64,000 nt of DNA from positions 143,545-207,544 of the forward strand of contig CANLQH010000003.1 in the NCBI GenBank assembly GCA_947493285.1. Reading direction: 5' to 3'. This document shows, piece by piece, positions 1-9,057 of the stretch; positions within the stretch are counted from its first letter, which is position 1; each line of letters begins with the position of its first letter. This DNA comes from an uncultured Tenacibaculum sp. (GTDB lineage Bacteria; Bacteroidota; Bacteroidia; Flavobacteriales; Flavobacteriaceae). Made by a program: the position numbers and the translations under genes. The notes under the pieces are model-generated. The model ran no database searches. It was given only the letters and a program-made list of their open reading frames with translations, and was not told the origin of the DNA.

Positions 1-458
1 TCTCTACGAATATATCCGCTATCGTCAATGCTACCAACTAAAAACTCAGCAATAGCTTTCTCTTCTTCATCTATTCTAAAAGTACTTAACTGATTTTTTA
101 ATGATTGATGAAAAGTAGTTCCAGCCGCATAAGGAACTTGTTTGTCATCATCGTCAGCTGAATAATTATTCGCTTGAGTTTTATAACTCGGATATTCGTC
201 GTCGCTTAAATATTCATCAATATTAATGTCATCAGCTTCAATTTTTTCGTTTGCATCATCATGATCTGATTCATTAGTCAATGTATCTTCAAAGTTTTCT
301 GGTTCTTCTTTACCAGTATCTAATGCAGGATTTTCTTCAATTTCTTGTTTTAAACGTTCTTCAAAAGCTTGTGTGGGCAATTGAATTAGTTTCATCAACT
401 GAATTTGTTGAGGAGATAATTTTTGAAGTAATTTATGATGTAAACTTTGTTTTAGCAT
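1..458 (-). CDS. rpoN: RNA polymerase sigma-54 factor RpoN, N-terminal part (runs off window start)
   Basis: The minus-strand reading from the ATG at 458 begins MLKQSLHHKLLQKLSPQQIQ and continues with LIQLPTQAFEERLKQEIEEN. This is the glutamine/leucine-rich region I of sigma-54, which contacts core polymerase and the bacterial enhancer-binding activators. It is followed by an acidic stretch rich in D, E and N (about residues 55-110), matching the variable acidic region II. About 152 residues are visible; the core-binding and RpoN-box DNA-binding domains lie beyond position 1. The start is supported by a TATATTTG promoter element ending only 5 bases upstream. The family assignment is firm, and nothing unusual is visible in the part present. 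Confidence 0.93.
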   Translation of the reverse strand, partial: MLKQSLHHKLLQKLSPQQIQLMKLIQLPTQAFEERLKQEIEENPALDTGKEEPENFEDTLTNESDHDDANEKIEADDINIDEYLSDDEYPSYKTQANNYSADDDDKQVPYAAGTTFHQSLKNQLSTFRIDEEEKAIAEFLVGSIDDSGYIRR

Positions 459-463
459 ATTTA

Positions 464-471
464 CAAATATA
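464..471 (-). promoter_or_regulatory. Promoter -7 element TATATTTG for rpoN
   Basis: Read on the minus strand, TATATTTG matches the Bacteroidota -7 consensus TAnnTTTG. It ends 5 bases before the rpoN ATG, so the transcript would be leaderless or nearly so. I do not see a convincing TTG at the -33 position. Confidence 0.55.
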
Positions 472-482
472 TGAAATAGGAT

Positions 483-524
483 AAAAAGAAATCGCCATTC
501 TGTGAGGAATGACGATTTCTTTTT
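483..524 (-). terminator. Terminator hairpin after asnS
   Basis: Inverted repeat with arms 483-500 and 507-524 and one mismatch (C against A), a 6-base loop and A/T runs on both outer edges. It lies between the asnS stop and the rpoN start. On the minus strand it forms a stem followed by a T run. Confidence 0.8.
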
Positions 525-575
525 ATAAGTTTTATGTTTTAATTAAGAAACATGTATTTAGCTATCGCCTTGCGA

Positions 576-2009
576 TTAAAACTCTGCGTTTTGTGGTGTT
601 CTTGGAAAAGGAATAACGTCACGTATGTTGCTCATTCCTGTTGTAAATAACACTAAACGTTCAAAACCTAATCCAAAACCTGAATGTACTGCCGTTCCGA
701 ACTTACGAGTGTCTAAATACCACCATAATTCTTCTTCTTCAATATCTAATTCAGCCATTTTAGCTTTTAATACATCCAAACGTTCTTCTCTTTGAGATCC
801 ACCAACCATTTCTCCAATTCCAGGGAATAATACATCCATCGCACGAACTGTTTTTCCATCGTCATTTAAACGCATGTAAAAAGCTTTAATATTTGCTGGG
901 TAATCAAATAAGATTACTGGGCATTTAAAGTGTTTTTCTACTAAATAACGTTCGTGTTCAGATTGTAAATCAACTCCCCATTCGTTAACAGGAAATTGGA
1001 ATTTTTTCTTCTTATTAGGCTTAGAATTACGTAAAATATCTATTGCCTCAGTATAAGAAACTCTTTTAAAGTTATTCTCAGCAACAAACTTTAGTTTTTC
1101 AATTAAGCCCATTTCGCTACGTTGCGCTTGAGGCTTTGTTTTTTCCTCTTGCGCTAAACGATTATCTAAGAATTCCAAGTCATCTTTACAGTTGTCTAAA
1201 ACATATTGTAAAACGTCTTTAATAAAATCTTCAGATAAATCCATGTTTGCATCTAAATCATTAAATGCAACCTCTGGTTCAATCATCCAAAATTCTGCTA
1301 AGTGACGTGTTGTATTTGAGTTTTCTGCTCTAAAAGTAGGTCCGAAAGTATATACTTTACCTAATGCCATTGCATAAGTCTCAGCTTCTAACTGACCAGA
1401 AACCGTTAAGTTGGTTTCTTTACCAAAGAAATCTTGTGTATAATCTACATTTCCTTCTTCGTTTAATGGGGCTTTATTTGCTTCGAAATTAGTTACATGA
1501 AACATTTCTCCAGCACCTTCAGCATCCGATCCAGTAATGATAGGAGTGTTTACATAGTAAAATCCGTTCTTTTGAAAATACTGATGTACCGCAAAAGATA
1601 ATGCAGAACGTACACGCATTACAGCACTAAATGTATTTGTTCTTACGCGTAAATGCGCATTTTCACGTAAAAATTCTAAACTGTGCTTTTTTGGTTGAAT
1701 AGGATATTCATCTGGATTAGAGTCTCCTAATATTTCTAAATTAGTAACTTTTATCTCTACAGTTTGTCCTTTACCTTGACTTTCAACTAAAGTTCCAGTA
1801 ATGCTGACAGCAGCACTAGTTGTTATTCTTTTTAATAAATCTTCATCTGTGTTTTCGAAATCTACTACACATTGAATATTTTTAATAGTAGAACCGTCAT
1901 TTAAAGCAATAAAACGATTGCTTCTAAAAGTTCTTACCCATCCTTTAAGGTGGACTTCTTGTAAAAATTTATCTGATTGTAATAGTTCTTTAACGCTACT
2001 TCTTTTCAT
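576..2009 (-). CDS. asnS: Asparaginyl-tRNA synthetase
   Basis: Charges tRNA-Asn with asparagine in the cytoplasm (class IIb synthetase). The 477-residue protein has the usual length (E. coli 466). An N-terminal OB-fold anticodon-binding domain (about 19-100) is followed by the class II catalytic core. Motif 2 is visible as [17 protein letters not shown] at 226-242 and motif 3 as [12 protein letters not shown] near the C-terminus. The form of motif 2 and the [11 protein letters not shown] ending favour AsnRS over AspRS. It has its own TTG-N20-TATCTTTG promoter and a hairpin terminator, so it is probably a single-gene unit. Confidence 0.96.
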   Translation of the reverse strand: MKRSSVKELLQSDKFLQEVHLKGWVRTFRSNRFIALNDGSTIKNIQCVVDFENTDEDLLKRITTSAAVSITGTLVESQGKGQTVEIKVTNLEILGDSNPDEYPIQPKKHSLEFLRENAHLRVRTNTFSAVMRVRSALSFAVHQYFQKNGFYYVNTPIITGSDAEGAGEMFHVTNFEANKAPLNEEGNVDYTQDFFGKETNLTVSGQLEAETYAMALGKVYTFGPTFRAENSNTTRHLAEFWMIEPEVAFNDLDANMDLSEDFIKDVLQYVLDNCKDDLEFLDNRLAQEEKTKPQAQRSEMGLIEKLKFVAENNFKRVSYTEAIDILRNSKPNKKKKFQFPVNEWGVDLQSEHERYLVEKHFKCPVILFDYPANIKAFYMRLNDDGKTVRAMDVLFPGIGEMVGGSQREERLDVLKAKMAELDIEEEELWWYLDTRKFGTAVHSGFGLGFERLVLFTTGMSNIRDVIPFPRTPQNAEF

Positions 2010-2034
2010 CTCTTATATCTTCAATAAAATCAAG

Positions 2035-2065
2035 CAAAGATACTTTTTTGATGTTAATTGGGCAA
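2035..2065 (-). promoter_or_regulatory. Promoter for asnS (TTG-N20-TATCTTTG)
   Basis: On the minus strand TTG (2065-2063), a 20-base spacer and TATCTTTG (2042-2035) fit the Bacteroidota consensus TTG-N(17-23)-TAnnTTTG. The asnS ATG is at 2009, giving a short leader of about 20 bases. Confidence 0.72.
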
Positions 2066-2083
2066 CGAAGAAATATAAGAATA

Positions 2084-4447
2084 CTACTTATCTTCTTTTG
2101 GAGGTAAGATTTTAAACTTCGTTTCTTTTAATACTTTTTTATTGGCAATTTTTTTCTCGAATGATAGTAGTAGAGAAGGTAATAATAATAAGTTTGAAAC
2201 CATTGCTAATAATAAAGTTACAGAAACCAAACCACCTAAGGCAATAGTACCCCCAAAGCTAGAAACCGTAAATACTAAGAATCCAAAGAATAATACAATA
2301 GATGTATAAAACATACTAACTCCAGTTTCTTGCAATGCTGAATATACAGCAGGTTTAATTTTCCAATTATTAGCAAGTAATTCTTGCCTGTATTTTGCTA
2401 AAAAGTGAATGGTGTCATCGACTGAAATACCAAAAGCAATACTAAATACTAAAATTGTTGAAGGTTTAATAGGGATGTCAAAGAAACCCATTAATCCTGC
2501 AGTAATTAATAATGGAAGCATGTTTGGTATTAATGATATAAAAATCATTTTATAAGAACGGAACATCCAAGCCATAAAGATTGAAATCAATAAAATGGCA
2601 AGCGATAATGAAATAACTAAGTTTTTAATTAAGTAATTCGTTCCTTTTAAGAATACCAATGCTTTACCTGTTAAAGAAACATTAAACCTTTCTTCTGGAA
2701 ATTGCTTTTTTATAACAGCTTGTAAACGATCTTGGATGATGTCCATTTTATCAGTACCTATATCTTTCATAAAGGTGGTGATACGAGCATAACGACCTGT
2801 ACTGTCTACAAAGTTATTTAACATACCAGCATTGCTGTCAGAATTTTTAGTATAAGCAAAAATATGCGCTTTTTCTTGGCTCGTAGGTAGTTGATAATAT
2901 TTTGGATTACCTTTATAATACGCTTGTTTAGAGTATTTAACTAGGTTTGTTACCGAAATTGGTTTTGATAATTCTGGGAAACTTTCAATAGTTTCATTTA
3001 ACTTTTCCATCTTTTTTAAAGTGGAAAGTTTCATTACTCCTTTTTCTCTTTTAGTATCAATTAAAATTTCTAAAGGCATAATCCCTCCAAACTCAGTTTC
3101 GAAAAACTTAATGTCTTTGTAGAATTGCATTCCTTTAGGCATGTCTTCGATTAAACTACCAGAAACTCTAATTTGAAATAATCCAATCATACTTAATATA
3201 ATAACAACAACTGTAGTTATATATATTGAAATACGTTGTTTTTTCACCATTCTTTCCATCCAAGAAACTACATTACCCATCCACTTTTTTTCTAAGTGAT
3301 TTAAATGTTTCTTTTCAGGAAGCGGCATGAAACTATATAAAATCGGAATGATTAATAAAGCTAAAATAAATATGCTAATGATATTTACTGAAGCTAAAAT
3401 TCCGAATTCTCTTAATAATTGACTTTTAACAAAAACAAAAGTTGCAAAACCAGAAGCTGTTGTAATATTTGTCATTAAAGTAGCGTTACCAATTTTTGAT
3501 ATTACACGCTGTAATGACTTAGCTTGGTTACCATGTTTTTTTATTTCTTGCTGGTATTTGTTAATTAAGAATACAGCATTGGGTACCCCAATAACAATTA
3601 TTAATGGTGGTATTAAAGCTGATAAAACTGTGATTTCATATCTAAACCAGCCAATAAAACCTAAAGCCCAAACAACTCCAATACAAACGACTAGGAGTGT
3701 AATGAAAGTTGCTCTAAATGAGCGGAAAAAGAAAAAGAAAATAATGGCAGTTATTAATAAAGCTCCCACTACAAAAATCCCCATTTCATTGGTGATGTTT
3801 TGAGAATTTAAAGTTCGGATATATGGCATTCCAGAAACGCGAATATCCATACCATTATCTTTTTCAAAAGCTTTAATTTTAGGTATTAATATTTGATTGA
3901 TGAAATTCGCTCTTGTTGGAGTGTTTACAATGTCCTTATTAAGATAAATGGCTGTTTGTAAAGTTCCTTTGTCGTTATAAAGTAAATTTTCGTAAAAAGG
4001 GAGTTTGTCAAAAAGTTGTTCTTTTATTTTAAGAACTTCTTCATTTGTTTTTGGAAGTTCTTTAAATAAAGGTTCTACAATAAATTTACGAGTTTTTCGA
4101 TCAGCCTTTAACTGTTTTACATCAGCAATAGAAACAGAGAAGTCTATTTCAGGTAAACTGTCAAAACTCTTAACTAACGAGTTCCAATTATTAAATTTTT
4201 GAGGCGTAAAAATTGTAGTGTCTTTTACACCAAGGATGATTAAATTCCCCTCTTCGCCAAAAATTTCTAAGAATTTGTTGTATTCTATATTTACCTCGTG
4301 GTTTGCAGGTAATAGGTTTGCTTCTGTGTATGAGAAGCGCATATATTTTATTTGAGTAACTAAAAGCCCAGTAATAACAGCTATGGTAATTAATACCAGA
4401 TATCGGTTTCGTAAGATGAATCCTGCGATTTTAGTCCAAAAAGTCAT
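2084..4447 (-). CDS. MMPL/RND-superfamily membrane transporter
   Basis: A 787-residue inner-membrane protein with the two-half layout of RND/MMPL exporters. A first membrane segment (about 13-32) is followed by a large extracytoplasmic loop (about 33-220), a cluster of five hydrophobic segments (about 220-390), one more (about 410-430), a second large loop (about 430-615) and a final cluster (about 615-775). GISVDDTIHFLAKYR in the last cluster matches the TM4/TM10 signature of the family, whose acidic residues carry protons. At this length it resembles Bacteroidota hopanoid/lipid-type MMPL proteins rather than the 1,000-residue AcrB type. No membrane-fusion or TolC partner is nearby. The substrate is unknown; a lipid or hydrophobic compound is an inference from the family. 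Confidence 0.85.
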   Translation of the reverse strand: MTFWTKIAGFILRNRYLVLITIAVITGLLVTQIKYMRFSYTEANLLPANHEVNIEYNKFLEIFGEEGNLIILGVKDTTIFTPQKFNNWNSLVKSFDSLPEIDFSVSIADVKQLKADRKTRKFIVEPLFKELPKTNEEVLKIKEQLFDKLPFYENLLYNDKGTLQTAIYLNKDIVNTPTRANFINQILIPKIKAFEKDNGMDIRVSGMPYIRTLNSQNITNEMGIFVVGALLITAIIFFFFFRSFRATFITLLVVCIGVVWALGFIGWFRYEITVLSALIPPLIIVIGVPNAVFLINKYQQEIKKHGNQAKSLQRVISKIGNATLMTNITTASGFATFVFVKSQLLREFGILASVNIISIFILALLIIPILYSFMPLPEKKHLNHLEKKWMGNVVSWMERMVKKQRISIYITTVVVIILSMIGLFQIRVSGSLIEDMPKGMQFYKDIKFFETEFGGIMPLEILIDTKREKGVMKLSTLKKMEKLNETIESFPELSKPISVTNLVKYSKQAYYKGNPKYYQLPTSQEKAHIFAYTKNSDSNAGMLNNFVDSTGRYARITTFMKDIGTDKMDIIQDRLQAVIKKQFPEERFNVSLTGKALVFLKGTNYLIKNLVISLSLAILLISIFMAWMFRSYKMIFISLIPNMLPLLITAGLMGFFDIPIKPSTILVFSIAFGISVDDTIHFLAKYRQELLANNWKIKPAVYSALQETGVSMFYTSIVLFFGFLVFTVSSFGGTIALGGLVSVTLLLAMVSNLLLLPSLLLSFEKKIANKKVLKETKFKILPPKEDK

Positions 4448-4494
4448 TTAAAATATTTTTAGCAAAGTTATGGTAAATGTAATAATTAAGTAAA

Positions 4495-4525
4495 AAAAAG
4501 AGTGTTTAAAAAAAACACTCTTTTT
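4495..4525 (-). terminator. Terminator after frr
   Basis: Perfect 13-bp arms (4495-4507 and 4513-4525) around a 5-base A loop, with T runs at both ends. It sits between the frr stop and the transporter start, ending the pyrH-frr transcript. Confidence 0.8.
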
Positions 4526-4543
4526 AATATATGTTTAAAGAAA

Positions 4544-5098
4544 TTAGACAGTCATAATTTCTTTTTCTTTGACTAAGAATTTTTCGTCAATATCTTTTAC
4601 AAAAGAGTTTGTTAAGTCTTGTACACTTTCTTCAGCTCCTTTTTTCATATCTTCAGAAGCTTCAGTCTTTTTAATTTCATTATTAGCATCTTTACGTGCA
4701 TTACGAACACCTACTTTAGCATGCTCTGCTTCAGCTTTTGCTTGTTTTGCTAAATCTCTACGACGCTCTTCTGTTAAAGGTGGTACGCTAATGATAATAT
4801 TATCACCATTGTTCATTGGGTTAAAACCAAGATTAGCAATCATGATTGCTTTTTCGATTTCTTGCAACATATTTTTTTCCCAAGGCTGAATTGTAATTGT
4901 TCTAGCATCTGGAGTACTAACATTGGCTACTTGCCCTAATGGAGTTGCAGACCCATAATAATCTACTTGAACATTTGCTAACATAGATGGTGAAGCTTTT
5001 CCAGCTCTAATACTACGTAACTCTTTTACTAAGTGTTCTACAGCACCATTCATTGATTCTTTTGCCGAATCTAAAATAAAATCTATCTCTTCGTTCAT
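4544..5098 (-). CDS. frr: Ribosome recycling factor
   Basis: Splits the post-termination ribosome together with EF-G. The protein has 184 residues, the normal length (E. coli 185). The family sequence is clear: the RSIRAGKASPSML segment near residue 28, the DARTITIQPWEK segment near 64 and the PPLTEERRRDLAKQAK segment near 104. It lies 50 bases downstream of pyrH on the same strand, the classical pyrH-frr pair, and is followed by a strong hairpin terminator. Nothing unusual was seen. Confidence 0.97.
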   Translation of the reverse strand: MNEEIDFILDSAKESMNGAVEHLVKELRSIRAGKASPSMLANVQVDYYGSATPLGQVANVSTPDARTITIQPWEKNMLQEIEKAIMIANLGFNPMNNGDNIIISVPPLTEERRRDLAKQAKAEAEHAKVGVRNARKDANNEIKKTEASEDMKKGAEESVQDLTNSFVKDIDEKFLVKEKEIMTV

Positions 5099-5148
5099 TT
5101 TGTTCGTATTTATAAAACCTCTAAAATATTGTTTGAGGTTATTTCAAT

Positions 5149-5859
5149 TTATTCGTTATCAACTATTGTTCCAATTTGTTCACCAGAAACTAACTTTAAT
5201 AAGTTTCCGTTAGTATTCATATCAAAAACAATGATTGGAAGTTTGTTTTCTTCACTTAAAGTAAAGGCAGTCATGTCCATTACTTTTAAACCTTTTTCAA
5301 TAACATCTTTAAAAGTAATAGTTTCAAACTTTACAGCATTTTTATCCTTTTCAGGATCTACATTGTAAATACCATCTACTCTTGTTCCTTTTAAAATAGC
5401 ATCTGCATTAATTTCAATCGCTCTTAAAACGGCAGCAGTATCTGTAGTGAAATAAGGATTACCTGTCCCTCCTCCAAAAATTACTACACGTCCTTTTTCT
5501 AAATGACGATTAGCTCTTCTTTTTATATAAGGTTCTGCAATTTCTTTAATTTCAATAGCAGTTTGTAAACGTGTATGAATTCCTTCGTCTTCTAAAGCAC
5601 TTTGTAAAGCTAAGCCATTTATACAGGTTGCTAGCATACCCATATGGTCTCCTTGTACACGGTCCATGCCATTACTAGCTCCAGCTACACCTCTAAAAAT
5701 ATTTCCACCACCAATCACTATGGCAACTTCAATATTTTTATCGACTACTTGTTTAATTTCTTGAGCGTATTCTTTTAAGCGCTTAGGGTCGATACCGTAT
5801 TGACGATCGCCCATTAAGGCTTCTCCACTTAATTTTAATAGGATTCTTTTGTATTGCAT
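5149..5859 (-). CDS. pyrH: UMP kinase
   Basis: Phosphorylates UMP to UDP in pyrimidine nucleotide synthesis. It belongs to the amino-acid-kinase fold and is hexameric in bacteria. The 236-residue protein begins with the [12 protein letters not shown] nucleotide-binding segment, has GGGNIFRG near residue 50 and [17 protein letters not shown] near 130, and has the usual length. It is followed by frr. A TAGTTTTG element 19 bases before the ATG (5879-5886) suggests that this pair also has its own promoter apart from tsf. Confidence 0.97.
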   Translation of the reverse strand: MQYKRILLKLSGEALMGDRQYGIDPKRLKEYAQEIKQVVDKNIEVAIVIGGGNIFRGVAGASNGMDRVQGDHMGMLATCINGLALQSALEDEGIHTRLQTAIEIKEIAEPYIKRRANRHLEKGRVVIFGGGTGNPYFTTDTAAVLRAIEINADAILKGTRVDGIYNVDPEKDKNAVKFETITFKDVIEKGLKVMDMTAFTLSEENKLPIIVFDMNTNGNLLKLVSGEQIGTIVDNE

Positions 5860-5878
5860 AGTCTTATTGAAAGTTGTG

Positions 5879-5886
5879 CAAAACTA
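5879..5886 (-). promoter_or_regulatory. Possible -7 element TAGTTTTG for pyrH-frr
   Basis: Minus-strand TAGTTTTG fits TAnnTTTG and lies about 20 bases before the pyrH start. No clear TTG is seen at the -33 distance, so the call rests on one element. Confidence 0.4.
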
Positions 5887-6012
5887 CGTATTTTTTTTGA
5901 GTTTAATCGCAGAGAGATAAGCAAGAATTGAATTCTGAAGGTTTACTTTTTAGATAAAAGAAATTGCAGAAGCTTATATTTTGTAGACTTGATAGTTTAT
6001 TGTTGAAAAATA

Positions 6013-6040
6013 AAAAACCATCCAAAAATGGATGGTTTTT
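6013..6040 (-). terminator. Terminator after tsf
   Basis: Perfect 11-bp arms (6013-6023 and 6030-6040) around AAAAAT. A/T runs flank it and it starts about 20 bases beyond the tsf stop. It should separate rpsB-tsf from pyrH-frr. Confidence 0.82.
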
Positions 6041-6061
6041 ATATAAAATGTTTGTTGAGAA

Positions 6062-7030
6062 TTATCCTAAAGTAACTCTTACGAAGTTTTTAACTTCTAC
6101 GTCACCAAATGAGTTTACGTATTCTTCAACAGTTTTCTTTTCGTCTTTAATAAACTTTTGATCTAATAAACATTGTTCTTGATCTAAAGTTGTATTATCA
6201 GAGATGAATCTTTCCATTTTACCTGGTAAGATTTTGTCCCAAATTTGCTCTGGCTTACCTTCTGATTTTAATTGCTCTTTAGCAGCTTCTTCAGCTTGTG
6301 CTAAAGCTTCATCAGTTAATTGTAGTCTAGATACGAATTGAGGTACATTTTTTAAAGTTTTACCTAAACGTACTAATTCTTCGTTGTCTTTTACAATAGC
6401 AGCAATTCTTGCTTCAGTTTCAGATGCAACATAAGCAGGATCGAAATCTTTGTAAGATAATGAAGTAGCTCCCATAGAAGCAGCTTGCATCGCTAAATCT
6501 TTAGTTAAAACAGCAGCATTATCAATTGCAGATGATAAACCTACCATAGCAGCAATTTTACCAACGTGAGTATATGCTCCTACATATGGTGCTTCAATTT
6601 TTTCGAAAGAAGTAATATCAATCTTCTCACCGATAACACCAGTTTGCTCGATTAATTTTTCAGCAACAGTAATTCCACCGAAATCAGCAGCTAAAAATTC
6701 CTCTTTACTATTTGTAGTAAAAGCAATATCAACAAATTCTGAAGCTAAAGCTTTGAAAGAATCGTTTTTAGATACGAAATCTGTTTCACATGCTAATACA
6801 ATAGCTACACCGTAAGTGTTGTCATCACTAATTTTAGTAATTGCTACACCTTCAGTAGACTCTCTATCTGCTCTTTTAGCAGCGATTTTTTGTCCTTTCT
6901 TACGTAAAATTTCAATTGCTTTATCAAAGTTTCCTTCTGCTTCTACTAATGCATTTTTACAATCCATCATACCAGCTCCGGTAGTTTCTCTTAATTTTTT
7001 TACGTCTGCAGCGCTAATTTTTACTGACAT
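6062..7030 (-). CDS. tsf: Elongation factor Ts
   Basis: Nucleotide exchange factor that reloads EF-Tu with GTP. The protein has 322 residues. The N-terminal UBA-like domain (about 1-55) contains LRETTGAGMMDCKNAL, the conserved EF-Ts signature. The dimerisation/core domains follow, and a C-terminal segment ends in FVRVTLG. The length is normal for Bacteroidota. It follows rpsB, as in nearly all bacteria, but a perfect 32-bp palindrome lies between the two genes (7073-7104). Confidence 0.97.
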   Translation of the reverse strand: MSVKISAADVKKLRETTGAGMMDCKNALVEAEGNFDKAIEILRKKGQKIAAKRADRESTEGVAITKISDDNTYGVAIVLACETDFVSKNDSFKALASEFVDIAFTTNSKEEFLAADFGGITVAEKLIEQTGVIGEKIDITSFEKIEAPYVGAYTHVGKIAAMVGLSSAIDNAAVLTKDLAMQAASMGATSLSYKDFDPAYVASETEARIAAIVKDNEELVRLGKTLKNVPQFVSRLQLTDEALAQAEEAAKEQLKSEGKPEQIWDKILPGKMERFISDNTTLDQEQCLLDQKFIKDEKKTVEEYVNSFGDVEVKNFVRVTLG

Positions 7031-7072
7031 CTCTATTGTTATTTTTAGTTGTAAATATTTTGTTATAAAAAA

Positions 7073-7104
7073 TTAAAGGCTTCAAATTAATTTGAAGCCT
7101 TTAA
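7073..7104 (-). terminator. Perfect 32-bp palindrome between rpsB and tsf
   Basis: TTAAAGGCTTCAAATT followed directly by its exact reverse complement, starting 8 bases after the rpsB stop. It is flanked by A-rich sequence, so it can act as a terminator or attenuator. Since tsf usually shares the rpsB transcript, partial termination or 3'-end protection is likely. Confidence 0.65.
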
Positions 7105-7111
7105 AAATAAA

Positions 7112-7870
7112 TTATTTTGCTTCTTCTTTAGCTGGTGCTTCAGTTGTAGCTTCTGCTTTAGGAGCAGCTTTAGCTTTTTCTTTATCAGCTTTTCTTTCTG
7201 ATAAACCTTCTGCGATAGCATCAGTTACATAAGATAAAACTTTATCGATTGATTTAGAAGCATCATCGTTTGCAGGAATTACAAAGTCAACTGGTCTAGG
7301 ATCAGAGTTTGTATCAACCATTGCAAAGATTGGAATGTTTAATTTTTGTGCTTCAGCAATAGCAATGTGTTCTTTCTTTACGTCAATTACAAATAAAGCT
7401 CCTGGTAAACGAGTCATATCAGAAATTGAACCTAAATTCTTTTCTAATTTTTCACGTTGACGGTTAATTTGTAATTTTTCTCTTTTTGATAAAGCATCAA
7501 AAGAACCATCTTGCTTCATTCTATCAATATGAGCCATTTTCTTAACAGCCTTACGGATAGTAACAAAGTTAGTTAACATACCACCTGGCCAACGCTCAGT
7601 AATATAAGGCATGTTTACAGCTTTAGCTTTCTCAGCAACGATATCTTTAGCTTGCTTCTTAGTAGCAACGAATAAGATTTTACGTCCAGAGTTAGCTATT
7701 TTGTTTAACGCAGCAGAAGCTTCGTCAATTTTAGCTGAAGTTTTATACAAGTCAATGATGTGAACACCATTACGCTCTGTATAAATGTATGGAGCCATGT
7801 TTGGGTTCCATTTTCTTGTTAAGTGACCAAAGTGTACGCCACTTTCTAATAATTCTTGAATGTTTGCCAT
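7112..7870 (-). CDS. rpsB: 30S ribosomal protein S2
   Basis: Small-subunit protein bound on the back of the 30S head-body junction. The protein has 252 residues. GVHFGHLTRKWNPNM near the N-terminus, ATKKQAKDIV near residue 70 and WPGGMLTNF near residue 94 are S2 signatures. The last 30 residues form a low-complexity A/K/E tail (KAKAAPKAEATTEAPAKEEAK region), common in Bacteroidota S2. It lies 155 bases after rpsI; that gap contains three inverted repeats that may form a regulatory leader. Confidence 0.97.
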   Translation of the reverse strand: MANIQELLESGVHFGHLTRKWNPNMAPYIYTERNGVHIIDLYKTSAKIDEASAALNKIANSGRKILFVATKKQAKDIVAEKAKAVNMPYITERWPGGMLTNFVTIRKAVKKMAHIDRMKQDGSFDALSKREKLQINRQREKLEKNLGSISDMTRLPGALFVIDVKKEHIAIAEAQKLNIPIFAMVDTNSDPRPVDFVIPANDDASKSIDKVLSYVTDAIAEGLSERKADKEKAKAAPKAEATTEAPAKEEAK

Positions 7871-7902
7871 TTTAATAAAATGTGTTTACGTTCTGTTTTC
7901 GC

Positions 7903-8013
7903 AATATTTCAGTAGTTATAAAGTCTGAAATATTTAGATACTAAACTGTTATAAATTGTTTTATAAATAACAGTCTCTTTAGAAAATAAACATTGCATGC
8001 CTTTTGTAAGGCA
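7903..8013 (-). promoter_or_regulatory. Structured leader candidate upstream of rpsB
   Basis: Three perfect inverted repeats follow one another in the rpsI-rpsB gap: TGCCTT/AAGGCA (7998-8003, 8008-8013), ACTGTTAT/ATAACAGT (7945-7952, 7967-7974) and AATATTTCAG/CTGAAATATT (7903-7912, 7925-7934). Ribosomal protein genes often carry leader structures bound by their own product, so an S2 autoregulatory leader is a reasonable reading. I cannot test folding or conservation here. Confidence 0.4.
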
Positions 8014-8025
8014 AGAATGTAAATA

Positions 8026-8412
8026 TTAACGTTTAGAGAACTGGAATTTCTTACGTGCTTTCTTCTGACCGAATTTCTTACGTTCAACCATTCTAGGATC
8101 ACGAGTTAATAAACCTTCAGGCTTTAATACTGCTCTGTACTCTTCGTTAATTGATACTAATGCTCTAGTAATTGCTAAACGAATTGCTTCTGCTTGACCA
8201 GTAACACCTCCACCATAAACATTTACTTTAATGTCATAAGACTCTAAGTTCTCAGTTAACATTAAAGGCTGTCTTACTTTATATTGTAAAGTAGGAGTTG
8301 TTAAATAGTTATTTAAATCTTTTTTGTTTACAGTAATGTTCCCTTTACCTTCTGAAAGATAAATACGAGCAACAGCTGTCTTTCTTCTACCTATTTTGTG
8401 TACAGTTTCCAT
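8026..8412 (-). CDS. rpsI: 30S ribosomal protein S9
   Basis: Small-subunit protein whose C-terminal tail reaches the P-site tRNA. The 128-residue protein begins METVHKIGRRKTAVARIYL. It contains NVYGGGVTGQAEAIRLAITRAL and ends in the conserved KARKKFQFSKR tail. Its ATG shares one base with the TAA of rplM (TAATG), so the two are translationally coupled. Confidence 0.97.
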   Translation of the reverse strand: METVHKIGRRKTAVARIYLSEGKGNITVNKKDLNNYLTTPTLQYKVRQPLMLTENLESYDIKVNVYGGGVTGQAEAIRLAITRALVSINEEYRAVLKPEGLLTRDPRMVERKKFGQKKARKKFQFSKR

Positions 8413-8867
8413 TATTTAAGATCGTTAAGGTTAATAAGTTTAGGGTTTTGAGCAGTTTGTTGGTGCTCAGTACCTGCGTAAGTATACAAGTTTTTGTATA
8501 ACGCACTACCTAATTTATTTTTAGGTAACATTCCTTTTACTGCTTTTTCGATTAATCTTGTAGGATCTTTTTCGAACATTTCTGTAGCAGTTAATGATCT
8601 TTGCCCTCCTGGATATCCTGTGTGACGGATGTAAGACTTATCAGTCCACTTTTTACCAGTTAAGTTAATTTTTTCTGCGTTGATGATAACCACGTTATCT
8701 CCACAATCTACGTGAGGAGTATAGTTTGGTTTGTACTTACCTCTAATTAGCATTGCTACTTTAGAAGCTAGACGACCCAACGTTTGCCCGTCCGCATCAA
8801 CTAAAACCCACTCTTTGTTAACAGTGTTTTTGTTAGCTGATACTGTTTTGTAACTTAATGTGTTCAT
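8412..8867 (-). CDS. rplM: 50S ribosomal protein L13
   Basis: Early-assembly large-subunit protein. The 151-residue protein has WVLVDADGQTLGRLAS, GDNVVIINAEKI and the KAVKGMLPKNKLG segment, all typical of L13. It is the first gene of rplM-rpsI, with an excellent promoter (TTG-N19-TACATTTG) about 60 bases upstream. The leader contains a small CCTT/AAGG hairpin. Confidence 0.97.
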   Translation of the reverse strand: MNTLSYKTVSANKNTVNKEWVLVDADGQTLGRLASKVAMLIRGKYKPNYTPHVDCGDNVVIINAEKINLTGKKWTDKSYIRHTGYPGGQRSLTATEMFEKDPTRLIEKAVKGMLPKNKLGSALYKNLYTYAGTEHQQTAQNPKLINLNDLK

Positions 8868-8924
8868 AATTACACGATTAGTTTTTGTTTATTATTAATT
8901 AATTTTGTCCTTAAAAAAGGTGTG

Positions 8925-8954
8925 CAAATGTACAACTAATTCTTTGATTAACAA
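8925..8954 (-). promoter_or_regulatory. Promoter for rplM-rpsI (TTG-N19-TACATTTG)
   Basis: On the minus strand TTG (8954-8952), 19 bases, then TACATTTG (8932-8925). Both elements and the spacing fit the Bacteroidota vegetative consensus closely. The predicted leader is about 50 bases. Confidence 0.75.
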
Positions 8955-9057
8955 ATAAGCAACTGCTTTTGTTTTATTTTGTGAAATGGAAGTACTGAAT
9001 TAACATATTATTAAGATAAAACTATGGTATTTTTGAATGGTATTTTGAACACTTATA

